Assembly (NCBI GenBank): GCA_036752345.1 | Contig: DAIOSV010000035.1 | Span: 1 to 25,745, forward strand | Source: UBA1715 sp036752345 | GTDB taxonomy: Bacteria; Bacteroidota; Bacteroidia; Bacteroidales; UBA1715 | DNA: 25,745 bases | Direction: 5' to 3' | In this document: in pieces, positions 16,675 through 23,848 of the stretch | Layout of the letters: every line of letters starts with the position of its first letter | Numbering within the stretch: position 1 is the first letter of the stretch | The notes under the pieces: generated by a model | Told to the model about the DNA's origin: nothing | Database searches by the model: none | Seen by the model: the letters and a program-made list of their open reading frames with translations, nothing else | Program-made: the position numbers and the translations under genes

Positions 16675-17868
16675 ATGGTAACGTTTATAATAGCATTAAT
16701 AGCCCTTATCTTGGGGTATGTTTTTTACGGAGCACTTATTGAAAAAATCTTCGGCATTGACAACAATCGCCCAACTCCAGCCTACACAAAACAAGATGGC
16801 GTTGATTACATTCCTATGCCTCTTTGGAAAATTTTCCTTATTCAATTTCTTAACATTGCCGGTACTGGTCCTATTTTTGGAGCCATNNNNNNNNNNNNNN
16901 NNNNNNNNNNNNNNNNNNNNNNNNNNNNNNNNNNNNNNNNNNNNNNNNNNNNNNNNNNNNNNNNNNNNNNNNNNNNNNNNNNNNNNCCTATTGATGCTTT
17001 GATTGGAAGAATTTACCCAATTTTTGGTGCAGCTCTTTTGTTTATGGCTGTTGGTGTTTTTGCTGGAATTTTCTTAAAGGAAGGAAATATGCCAGAAATT
17101 ACCGATGCATTCTCCTCTCATCACCCCAAGGGATTGCCAATTTTTCCATTCTTATTCATAACCATTGCGTGTGGTGCAATTAGCGGATTTCACGCAACCC
17201 AAAGTCCTATGATGGCGCGTTGTATTAAGAAAGAAAAATACGGACGTTTTGCCTTCTATGGCGCTATGATTGCCGAAGGATTTATTGCTCTTATTTGGGC
17301 CGCTGCTGCTATTAAATATGCAAATGGAAGCTACGAAAACCTAGCACAAACAATGAATAACAACCCTGCAACTATTGTAAACTTCATCTGCAACGATTGG
17401 ATGGGGCGTTTAGGTGCCATTCTTGCTATATTGGGCGTTGTTGCCGCTCCTGTTACATCGGGTGATACTGCGTTCCGTTCAGCTCGATTAATTACAGCCG
17501 ACTTTCTCCATTTTCCTCAAGATAAAATATGGAAACGTTTGGTTATTTCAGTGCCATTGTTTCTTGCAGCCGGAGTATTAATGATGGTTAATTTTGATGT
17601 TCTTTGGCGTTACTTTGGTTGGTTCAATCAAACCTTGTCTATCTTTACATTATGGGCTGTGACAGTCTATTTATACCGACACAAAAAATTCTTTTACGTT
17701 TCGTTAATCCCTGCAATATTCATGACAGCCGTTTGTAGCACATACATAGTCATGGCGCCCGAAGGTCTTGGGCTTTCTGCATCATTAGGATACCCTATCG
17801 GAGCACTTTTCACGGTACTATTATCTATCGTTACTATTGTATATATGCGCAAAAAAAGGAACATCTAA
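16675..17868 (+). CDS. CstA-family carbon starvation / pyruvate-peptide transporter (interrupted by N gap)
   Basis: CstA-type inner-membrane proteins import peptides or pyruvate. Visible before the gap: a first membrane helix (about 1-25), then DYIPMPLWKIFLIQFLNIAGTGPIFGA, a family signature. After the gap come PIDALIGRIYPIFGAALLFM, the GFHATQSPMMARCI signature, APVTSGDTAFRSAR (also diagnostic), and five or six further hydrophobic helices, ending in a basic tail. Bacteroidota members have about 470-490 residues; with the 100-N gap counted as 34 residues this one has 397, so about 70-90 more residues are missing. The frame is the same on both sides. It is followed after 12 bases by the HAD gene. 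Pyruvate versus peptide as substrate cannot be decided. Confidence 0.88.
   Translation: MVTFIIALIALILGYVFYGALIEKIFGIDNNRPTPAYTKQDGVDYIPMPLWKIFLIQFLNIAGTGPIFGAXXXXXXXXXXXXXXXXXXXXXXXXXXXXXXXXXXPIDALIGRIYPIFGAALLFMAVGVFAGIFLKEGNMPEITDAFSSHHPKGLPIFPFLFITIACGAISGFHATQSPMMARCIKKEKYGRFAFYGAMIAEGFIALIWAAAAIKYANGSYENLAQTMNNNPATIVNFICNDWMGRLGAILAILGVVAAPVTSGDTAFRSARLITADFLHFPQDKIWKRLVISVPLFLAAGVLMMVNFDVLWRYFGWFNQTLSIFTLWAVTVYLYRHKKFFYVSLIPAIFMTAVCSTYIVMAPEGLGLSASLGYPIGALFTVLLSIVTIVYMRKKRNI
16887..16986. other. Assembly gap (100 N) inside cstA
   Basis: Exactly 100 N, a placeholder. Family length suggests the true missing piece is nearer 300-350 bases. Confidence 0.97.
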
Positions 17869-17880
17869 CATTGTAGAAGA

Positions 17881-18609
17881 ATGACAGAGTTTCAATCACC
17901 GATAGAAAGATATCTCCAGACCACCGGATTCAAAAAGTTTCAACCAAAAGCATTCTTGTTCGATATGGACGGAGTTCTTTTTGATTCTATGCCGTTTCAT
18001 GCAGTAGCATGGAAACAAGCACTTGGTAATGTAGGGGTTGCATTTGACGAAATTGATGTATATAGAAACGAGGGCAGAACGGGTAAAACTACCGTAAACG
18101 AGGCTTTTTCAAGACAACTGAATCGCGAGGCATCTGAAGAGGAAATTCAAACTATTTACAAAGACAAAGCAGATATTTTCTGTTCTATTTCCCAAACAAT
18201 TCCTATGCCGTACGCCAAAGAGGTCCTTACGCTTTTGCAAAAACACAATAGGAAAATTGTATTGGTCACCGGTAGCGGACAAAAAAGTCTTATTTATAAA
18301 CTCAACGAAGTGTTTCCATCAATATTTTCTGCAGAAAACATGGTTACCTCGTTTGATGTAAAATATGGAAAGCCACACCCTGAGCCCTATCTCATGGCTC
18401 TTCAGAAAGCAAACGTACAACCATACGAAGCTGTGGTGATAGAAAACGCGCCTCTTGGTGTGCGTGCTGGTGTTGATGCTCAAATATTTACAGTAGCATT
18501 GAATACTGGGATTTTAGCAAACGAAGAATTGGCTACCGAAGGTGCAAATGTCATACTTCCTTCTATGAAGGATTTTTACGAAAAACTTCCGCAGCTTTTA
18601 TCTCTATAA
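17881..18609 (+). CDS. Beta-phosphoglucomutase-like HAD hydrolase
   Basis: The 242-residue protein is a subfamily I HAD phosphatase/phosphomutase with a helical cap. Motif I is FDMDGVLFDS with D28 (nucleophile) and D30; motif II is VLVTGSG; motif III lysine is K164 in KYGKPHPEPY; motif IV is VIENAPLGVRAG, where E188 is followed by N189 rather than a second acidic residue. The cap (about 45-110) contains GRTGKTTVNEAF, the place where beta-phosphoglucomutases read the sugar. An N-terminal extension of about 20 residues precedes motif I. It probably acts on a sugar phosphate or another small phosphate in the cytoplasm. It is 12 bases after cstA and 2 bases before the uvrA-like gene, so translation may be coupled. 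Confidence 0.85.
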   Translation: MTEFQSPIERYLQTTGFKKFQPKAFLFDMDGVLFDSMPFHAVAWKQALGNVGVAFDEIDVYRNEGRTGKTTVNEAFSRQLNREASEEEIQTIYKDKADIFCSISQTIPMPYAKEVLTLLQKHNRKIVLVTGSGQKSLIYKLNEVFPSIFSAENMVTSFDVKYGKPHPEPYLMALQKANVQPYEAVVIENAPLGVRAGVDAQIFTVALNTGILANEELATEGANVILPSMKDFYEKLPQLLSL

Positions 18610-18611
18610 GT

Positions 18612-20855
18612 ATGCAAGAGTTTATAGAAATTAGCGGAGCTACTGAAAACAACTTAAAAAATGTTTCAGTATTAATTCCTAAAAAACAAATTACCATTGT
18701 TACCGGCATTTCCGGTTCAGGAAAGTCTTCGTTAGTTCTTGACACTATTGCGGCAAAATCTCGCAGAGAATTAAACGACACATTTCCGTCGTTTGTGCAA
18801 CAATATTTGCCCAAATACGGGCGTCCGCACGTTGACCGCATAGAAAATTTGCCGATTGCTATCGTAATTGAACAACGTAAACCGGCCACCAATTCTCGTT
18901 CAACGGTTGGCACCTACACCGACATTTACGCTTTGCTCCGTCTGCTTTTTTCGCGCGTGGGAAAACCTTTTGTCGGATATTCCGATGTATTTTCGTTCAA
19001 TCACCCCATGGGTAGTTGCCCACGATGTGCGGGTTTGGGAGAAATTCGCGAACTCGATATTCACAAACTAGTTGACTTCAACAAATCGCTCAACGACGAA
19101 GACACCATACACTACATTGCCTTTAGCAAAGGTGGCTGGCGTTGGATTCGCTACGCACACAGCGGTTTGTTCGATTTGGATAAAAAAATAAAAGATTACT
19201 CTCCCGAAGAACTTGAGTTGTTTCTCAACTCGCCACAAATTCGGTTGAAAAATCCTCCAAAAAACTGGCCTAAGAGTGCAAAATACGAAGGATTAATTCC
19301 CCGTATGTATCGAAGCATCATCAACTCGGAAGAAGGCTTGCTCCACAGCAAAGTGCTCGACCCTATGTTGCGCATGGGCATCTGCCCCGACTGTGGCGGT
19401 TCGCGACTGAACAACACCATTCTTTCGTGCAAAATTGACGGCAAAAATATTGCAGACATTTGCGCCATGTCTATTTCAAACGCAAAAGCGTGGATGCAAA
19501 CGCTCAACGAACCTTTGGCTCAATACATAAAACATAACACCATAGAACGACTTGCCGCTTTGGAAGAAATCGGACTAGGATATCTCACCCTCGACCGAGC
19601 CATTGGCACACTTTCGGGGGGCGAAGCACAACGGTGCAAAATTGCAAAATATATCAACTCATCTCTTTCTGATGTTTTGTACATACTTGACGAACCAAGT
19701 GTGGGACTGCACAATCACGATATTTTGCTTATGCAAAAATCTGTGCAAAAACTGAAACAACACGGCAATACGGTTATTTTGGTAGAACACCACAAAGACA
19801 TGATTCAGATAGCCGATCACATTATAGATATGGGGCCAGGAGCCGGCGCAGAAGGTGGAACAATCATGTTTGAAGGCAGTTATGCCGAATTGCTCAAAAG
19901 CAATACGCTTACTGGCACCATGCTGAATGCTTCAAAAAAACTCAAAGACACGTTCCGCACGCCAAACAATTGGTTTGCTCTAGAACATGCTACTACGCAC
20001 AACCTCAAAGACGTTTCGGTACAACTTCCGTTGGGCGTGATGACGGTAATTGCTGGCGTTGCAGGTTCGGGAAAATCATCGCTGATGGAAGCATTCCGCC
20101 AACAATATCCACAGCAGGAAGACATTGTCTATATCAGTCAGAAAAACATTGGCATTAGTTTGCGTTCTACCCCGGCAACCTATATGGACGTGGCCGACGA
20201 GTTACGCAAAATGTTTGCAAAAGCAAATAAATGTAAAGCTGAATTATTTTCATTCAATGGCAAAGGTGGCTGCCCTGTCTGTCAAGGGAAAGGTGTAATA
20301 GTGTCAGACATGGCATTTATGGATTCCATAGAAACCGTGTGTGAAGCATGCGGCGGTTTGCGCTACTCCAACGAGGTACTGCAATTCAAACTCAAAAATC
20401 TGAACATTGCGCAAGTAATGGATTTAAGCGCACAAAAAGCCTACGAACTTTTTGCCGGCACTATTATCGCTGAAAAACTTGAGCCACTCATTAAAACAGG
20501 ATTGGGATACATTCACTTAAACCAATCACTTTCAACACTTTCGGGCGGAGAGCTCCAACGCATCAAATTGGCATCATTTCTCCGTGAAAAAGGCAAAATT
20601 TTCATTCTCGACGAACCAACCGACGGCTTGCATTTGAAAGATATTGACCGCCTTATTTCACTCTTTGACACAATGGTTTCTGCGGGAAATACGATTTTTC
20701 TCATTGAACATAATTTGGAAGTGCTCAAATCTTCGGACTATGTGATAGAAATTGGCCCAGGAGGCGGTCACAAAGGTGGTGAGGTTATTTTTACAGGAAC
20801 ACCTGCGCAAATGCAAGGCGCAAAATATTCAGTTACAGCACCGTATTTGAAATAA
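18612..20855 (+). CDS. Short UvrA paralogue (class II, UvrA2/DrrC-like ABC ATPase)
   Basis: UvrA proteins are twin-cassette ABC ATPases that find DNA damage. Both cassettes are complete: Walker A at 32-39 (GISGSGKS) and 482-489 (GVAGSGKS), signature LSGGE at 334-338 and from 643, Walker B as LYILDEPSVGLH and IFILDEPTDGLH. Zinc cysteine pairs are at C136/C139 with C258/C261, and C554/C557 with C577/C580 (C-x2-C-x19-C-x2-C). At 747 residues it is about 190 shorter than housekeeping UvrA (about 940); the region between the first Walker A and the first zinc pair is compact, so the UvrB-binding domain appears to be missing. Short UvrA-like proteins are linked to damage tolerance or drug resistance (for example DrrC), but no drug gene cluster is present here. 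It is last in the cstA-HAD unit, 2 bases after the HAD stop. Confidence 0.87.
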   Translation: MQEFIEISGATENNLKNVSVLIPKKQITIVTGISGSGKSSLVLDTIAAKSRRELNDTFPSFVQQYLPKYGRPHVDRIENLPIAIVIEQRKPATNSRSTVGTYTDIYALLRLLFSRVGKPFVGYSDVFSFNHPMGSCPRCAGLGEIRELDIHKLVDFNKSLNDEDTIHYIAFSKGGWRWIRYAHSGLFDLDKKIKDYSPEELELFLNSPQIRLKNPPKNWPKSAKYEGLIPRMYRSIINSEEGLLHSKVLDPMLRMGICPDCGGSRLNNTILSCKIDGKNIADICAMSISNAKAWMQTLNEPLAQYIKHNTIERLAALEEIGLGYLTLDRAIGTLSGGEAQRCKIAKYINSSLSDVLYILDEPSVGLHNHDILLMQKSVQKLKQHGNTVILVEHHKDMIQIADHIIDMGPGAGAEGGTIMFEGSYAELLKSNTLTGTMLNASKKLKDTFRTPNNWFALEHATTHNLKDVSVQLPLGVMTVIAGVAGSGKSSLMEAFRQQYPQQEDIVYISQKNIGISLRSTPATYMDVADELRKMFAKANKCKAELFSFNGKGGCPVCQGKGVIVSDMAFMDSIETVCEACGGLRYSNEVLQFKLKNLNIAQVMDLSAQKAYELFAGTIIAEKLEPLIKTGLGYIHLNQSLSTLSGGELQRIKLASFLREKGKIFILDEPTDGLHLKDIDRLISLFDTMVSAGNTIFLIEHNLEVLKSSDYVIEIGPGGGHKGGEVIFTGTPAQMQGAKYSVTAPYLK

Positions 20856-20946
20856 AGTTTGAGTTGGAGAAACGGTAAAAAAACGGACCAATTACTACCA
20901 GTAACCGGCAATCCGAAACCCATAATTTCGAACAAACAAATCTTCA

Positions 20947-20976
20947 TTTACCTCACCAAAATATCAAATAAATTTG
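20947..20976 (+). promoter_or_regulatory. Promoter of the aldolase gene
   Basis: TTTA (20947-20950) and TAAATTTG (20969-20976) are 18 bases apart, a good Bacteroidota promoter. It implies a leader of about 58 bases. The rest of the 186-base spacer after uvrA shows no gene and no convincing terminator. Confidence 0.65.
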
Positions 20977-21041
20977 TAATTTAGCACCCGAAAGCTCTTA
21001 GGGAGTTACATTGTTTAATATTTTTAAATTTTAACAAAAAA

Positions 21042-22043
21042 ATGGCAGTAAGTTATAAACAAATTGGATTGGTAAACACAAGAGAAATGTTTGCCAAAGC
21101 AGTAAAAGGCGGATATGCTATCCCTGCATTCAACTTCAACAACATGGAACAAATGCAAGCCATCATCATGGCATCGGCTGAAACAAAATCACCGGTTATT
21201 TTGCAAGTTTCTAAAGGTGCGCGTAATTATGCAAACCAAACATTGTTGCGTTACATGGCAGAAGGTGCTGTAGAATATGCAAAAGAATTAGGTTGGGCAA
21301 AACCACAAATCGTTCTTCACTTGGATCACGGAGATAGTTTTGAAGTATGTAAAAGCTGTATCGACATGGGATTCTCATCAGTTATGATCGATGGTTCATC
21401 TCTTCCTTATGACGAAAACGTTGCTCTTACAAAGAAAGTTGTTGACTACGCTCACCAATTTGATGTAACTGTAGAAGGCGAACTTGGAGTACTTGCAGGT
21501 GTTGAAGACGAAGTTCAATCTGAAGTATCTCACTATACAAAACCAGAAGAAGTAATTGACTTCACAAGCAAAACAGGTGTTGATAGCTTAGCTATCTCAA
21601 TTGGTACTTCTCACGGAGCATACAAATTCAAACCGGAACAATGTACTCGCAATGCTGAAGGTAAATTAGTTCCTCCTCCACTAGCATTCAACGTTCTTCA
21701 CGAAATTGAAAAGAAACTTCCTGGATTCCCTATCGTTCTTCACGGATCTTCATCAGTTCCACAAGAAGAAGTTGATACAATCAACAAATTCGGTGGTAAA
21801 CTTCCAGATGCAGTTGGTATTCCAGAAGAACAACTTCGCGAAGCTGCAAAATCAGCTGTTTGCAAAATCAATATCGACTCTGATAGCCGTTTAGCTATGA
21901 CAGCCGCTATTCGTCAAACATTTGCTGAAAAACCAGGAGAATTCGATCCTCGTAAATATCTTGGTCCAGCTCGTGACAACATGAAAAAATTGTACATCCA
22001 CAAGATTAAAGAAGTTCTTGGTTCTGACGGAAAAGCAGAATAA
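21042..22043 (+). CDS. fba: Fructose-bisphosphate aldolase, class II
   Basis: This zinc enzyme cleaves fructose 1,6-bisphosphate to dihydroxyacetone phosphate and glyceraldehyde 3-phosphate in glycolysis and runs the reverse in gluconeogenesis. Over 333 residues, normal for the phylum, the following are seen: PAFNFNNMEQ near the N-terminus, the active-site block LHLDHGDSF (D95 proton carrier, H96 zinc ligand), EGELGVLAGVEDEV, ISIGTSHGAYKF with the second histidine, and VLHGSSSVP with the third. Codon use is strongly biased, as in ilvC, which fits a highly expressed gene. It is monocistronic by its promoter and terminator. Confidence 0.96.
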   Translation: MAVSYKQIGLVNTREMFAKAVKGGYAIPAFNFNNMEQMQAIIMASAETKSPVILQVSKGARNYANQTLLRYMAEGAVEYAKELGWAKPQIVLHLDHGDSFEVCKSCIDMGFSSVMIDGSSLPYDENVALTKKVVDYAHQFDVTVEGELGVLAGVEDEVQSEVSHYTKPEEVIDFTSKTGVDSLAISIGTSHGAYKFKPEQCTRNAEGKLVPPPLAFNVLHEIEKKLPGFPIVLHGSSSVPQEEVDTINKFGGKLPDAVGIPEEQLREAAKSAVCKINIDSDSRLAMTAAIRQTFAEKPGEFDPRKYLGPARDNMKKLYIHKIKEVLGSDGKAE

Positions 22044-22066
22044 TTTTTGATGTTCACAATACAATG

Positions 22067-22101
22067 AAAGGCTGTGATTTATTGCAGCCTTTCTTTTTTT
22101 T
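22067..22101 (+). terminator. Terminator of fba
   Basis: AAAGGCTG (22067-22074) pairs perfectly with CAGCCTTT (22085-22092) around a 10-base loop, then C and T8. The rimO ATG lies only 13 bases further on. Confidence 0.88.
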
Positions 22102-22114
22102 ACACACATACTCT

Positions 22115-23404
22115 ATGCAATCTGTAAACATCATCACACTTGGTTGTTCCAAAAACACAGTTGATTCTGAGCACCTTGCTCGCCAACTGCAAGCACTGAA
22201 TTACAAACTGTATTTCGACTCCGAAACGTTTGCCGATATTGTGATTATCAATACGTGCGGATTCATACACGATGCCAAACAGGAATCCATCAACACCATT
22301 CTGAGTGCCGTGCAAGCCAAAAAATGCGGAAAAATCAAGAAACTCTATGTGATGGGCTGCTTATCTGAACGCTATGCTGACGATTTGCGTGCCGAAATTC
22401 CCGAAGTTGATTCATACTTCGGCGCTCGCGGTTATGACGATATTTTACACGAATTGCAAATAGAGAAAAAAACGGAATTAGACCAAGAACGCGTAATTAC
22501 AACACCTTCGCACTTGGCATATTTGAAATTGGCAGAAGGCTGCAACAGAACGTGTGCCTACTGCGCTATTCCTGCTATTCGTGGGAAATACACGTCTGAA
22601 ACTATTGAAAGCCTCACCAAAGAGGCTTCGTTTTTGGCAGCTCACGGAGTTAAAGAACTTTCGCTTATAGCACAAGATTTATCGTTTTTCGGCTACGATA
22701 TATACAAACGAAATGTGCTTGCCGAATTACTCGAAAAACTACAACCTCTTGAAGGTTTGGAATGGATTCGCCTCCACTATTTATATCCCAACAATTTCCC
22801 GTTGGAAGTACTCGATTCCATAAACAATCTCTCAAAAGTTTGCCACTACATTGATATTCCGTTCCAACACGCATCAGACAAGGTTTTGAGTAAAATGCGC
22901 CGTTTCTTTACGGAAAAAGAAACCTGGGATTTGATGGATACCATCAAAACAAAAGTGCCTGACATTGCCCTCCGCACATCACTAATTGTGGGACATCCGG
23001 GCGAAACGGAAAAAGAGTTCCAAAAGCTGGTTGATTTTGTGCAACAAGCACAATTTGACCGCCTTGGCGTGTTTACCTATTCTCACGAAGAAGGAACGTA
23101 CGCTGGTGAAAACTACCGCAACTCTATTCCCGAAAAGGTGAAGCAAGAACGTCAGGAGATTATCATGAATATGCAACAAGACATTTCGTTGGCAAAGAAT
23201 ACCGAAAAAATCGGTAAAACGTTCAAGGTGCTCATTGACCGCAAAGAAGACAACGGATTTGTTGGCCGTACCCAATACGACGCGTATGAAGTGGATAATG
23301 AAGTGTTGGTAACAAACGCAAACCTCAAAGTGGGACAATTCTATACTGTGAAAATTACCGACGCCGACACCTACGATTTGACGGGAACGGTGGTTGAACA
23401 ATAG
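22115..23404 (+). CDS. rimO: Ribosomal protein uS12 methylthiotransferase RimO
   Basis: RimO is a radical-SAM enzyme with two iron-sulfur clusters that methylthiolates an aspartate of ribosomal protein S12. With the ATG at 22115 the protein has 429 residues, the usual length; the in-frame ATG at 22064 lies before the fba terminator and would add 17 unrelated residues. Seen: the N-terminal domain with LGCSKNTVDSEHL, INTCGFI and VMGCLSERY (three cysteines for the auxiliary cluster), the radical-SAM motif C143-x3-C147-x2-C150 in GCNRTCAYCAIP, and a C-terminal TRAM domain (about 360-429, starting near IGKTFKVLIDRKE). The SKNTVDSE and AIPAIRGKY wording favours RimO over MiaB. It converges with the repeat-protein gene, 10 bases away, with no terminator between. 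Confidence 0.94.
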   Translation: MQSVNIITLGCSKNTVDSEHLARQLQALNYKLYFDSETFADIVIINTCGFIHDAKQESINTILSAVQAKKCGKIKKLYVMGCLSERYADDLRAEIPEVDSYFGARGYDDILHELQIEKKTELDQERVITTPSHLAYLKLAEGCNRTCAYCAIPAIRGKYTSETIESLTKEASFLAAHGVKELSLIAQDLSFFGYDIYKRNVLAELLEKLQPLEGLEWIRLHYLYPNNFPLEVLDSINNLSKVCHYIDIPFQHASDKVLSKMRRFFTEKETWDLMDTIKTKVPDIALRTSLIVGHPGETEKEFQKLVDFVQQAQFDRLGVFTYSHEEGTYAGENYRNSIPEKVKQERQEIIMNMQQDISLAKNTEKIGKTFKVLIDRKEDNGFVGRTQYDAYEVDNEVLVTNANLKVGQFYTVKITDADTYDLTGTVVEQ

Positions 23405-23414
23405 GAATGTATCC

Positions 23415-23768
23415 TTAAAAACCGGGAAACGACTCTACAAGTTTTACTTCCAAGTCGGGAAACGATTCCACAATTTGCACTCGCACATCGGGAAAGGCGT
23501 CTACTAATTGAACCTCTCCGCAATCATCGGGAAAACTATTTACCAGTTGTACGTCTATATCTGCAAAGGCATCAACAAGTTTTACCGTAACATCAGGAAA
23601 CGCATCAACAATCTGGACCTTGCCATATAATGGGAACACGCGTCCGTCTTTGGTAAGAGTGCAATTTTTGGTATCAATACTAACATTGTGAATGCTTTTA
23701 GCATCAAAGGCGAACGGCTGCACTACCGCTTGCAATAGGAATATGACAAACAACAATAGTTTTTTCAC
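23415..23768 (-). CDS. Small secreted protein with six tandem SFPD-type repeats, function unknown
   Basis: I place the start at the GTG at 23768, because it gives a clean signal peptide (MKKLLLF..., cleavage probably after VVQPFA, residue 20) and 117 residues. No in-frame ATG exists; an upstream in-frame GTG at 23798 lies in a terminator stem. After a linker of about 30 residues come six repeats of the form V-[QK]-[LI]-V-[DEN]-[AS]-F-[PA]-D-x-x at residues 51-61, 62-72, 73-85 (with a DCGE end), 86-96, 97-107 and 108-117; the last ends in FPGF. Cysteines C36 and C83 could form a disulfide in the periplasm. The pattern, one short beta strand then a Phe-Pro turn, suggests a small beta-sheet or solenoid; the mature protein is acidic. 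I do not recognise a function. It lies downstream of the alcohol dehydrogenase, after a terminator. Confidence 0.8.
   Translation of the reverse strand: MKKLLLFVIFLLQAVVQPFAFDAKSIHNVSIDTKNCTLTKDGRVFPLYGKVQIVDAFPDVTVKLVDAFADIDVQLVNSFPDDCGEVQLVDAFPDVRVQIVESFPDLEVKLVESFPGF
23418..23618 (-). repeat. Imperfect 33-base coding tandem repeat
   Basis: Six copies of about 33 bases (one of 39) encode the SFPD repeats. On the plus strand they show as recurring TCGGGAAA / TCAGGAAA words. Third-position differences between copies show that the repeat is old and kept at protein level. Confidence 0.8.
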
Positions 23769-23788
23769 AATATCATGTTTTGATTTAT

Positions 23789-23835
23789 AAAAAACCACTA
23801 AAACAACGTATTCTTGAAAAACGCCGTCTTAGTGG
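23789..23835 (-). terminator. Terminator of the alcohol dehydrogenase gene
   Basis: On the minus strand CCACTAAGAC (23835-23826) pairs with GTTTTAGTGG (23804-23795), ten pairs with one G-T, followed by T6 (23794-23789). It ends 20 bases before the GTG of the repeat protein, which must have another promoter or rely on read-through. Confidence 0.78.
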
Positions 23836-23848
23836 AGTAATGTTGTTG

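Noticed and set aside
22064..22114. Upstream ATG for rimO
   Set aside because: It precedes the fba terminator and adds 17 residues encoded by the hairpin.
23418..23618. Tandem 33-base repeat as a CRISPR array
   Set aside because: Copies are contiguous without spacers, imperfect, in frame and code for a protein repeat.
23769..23798. Upstream GTG for the SFPD-repeat protein
   Set aside because: It lies in the terminator stem and would place ten mostly polar residues before the signal peptide.
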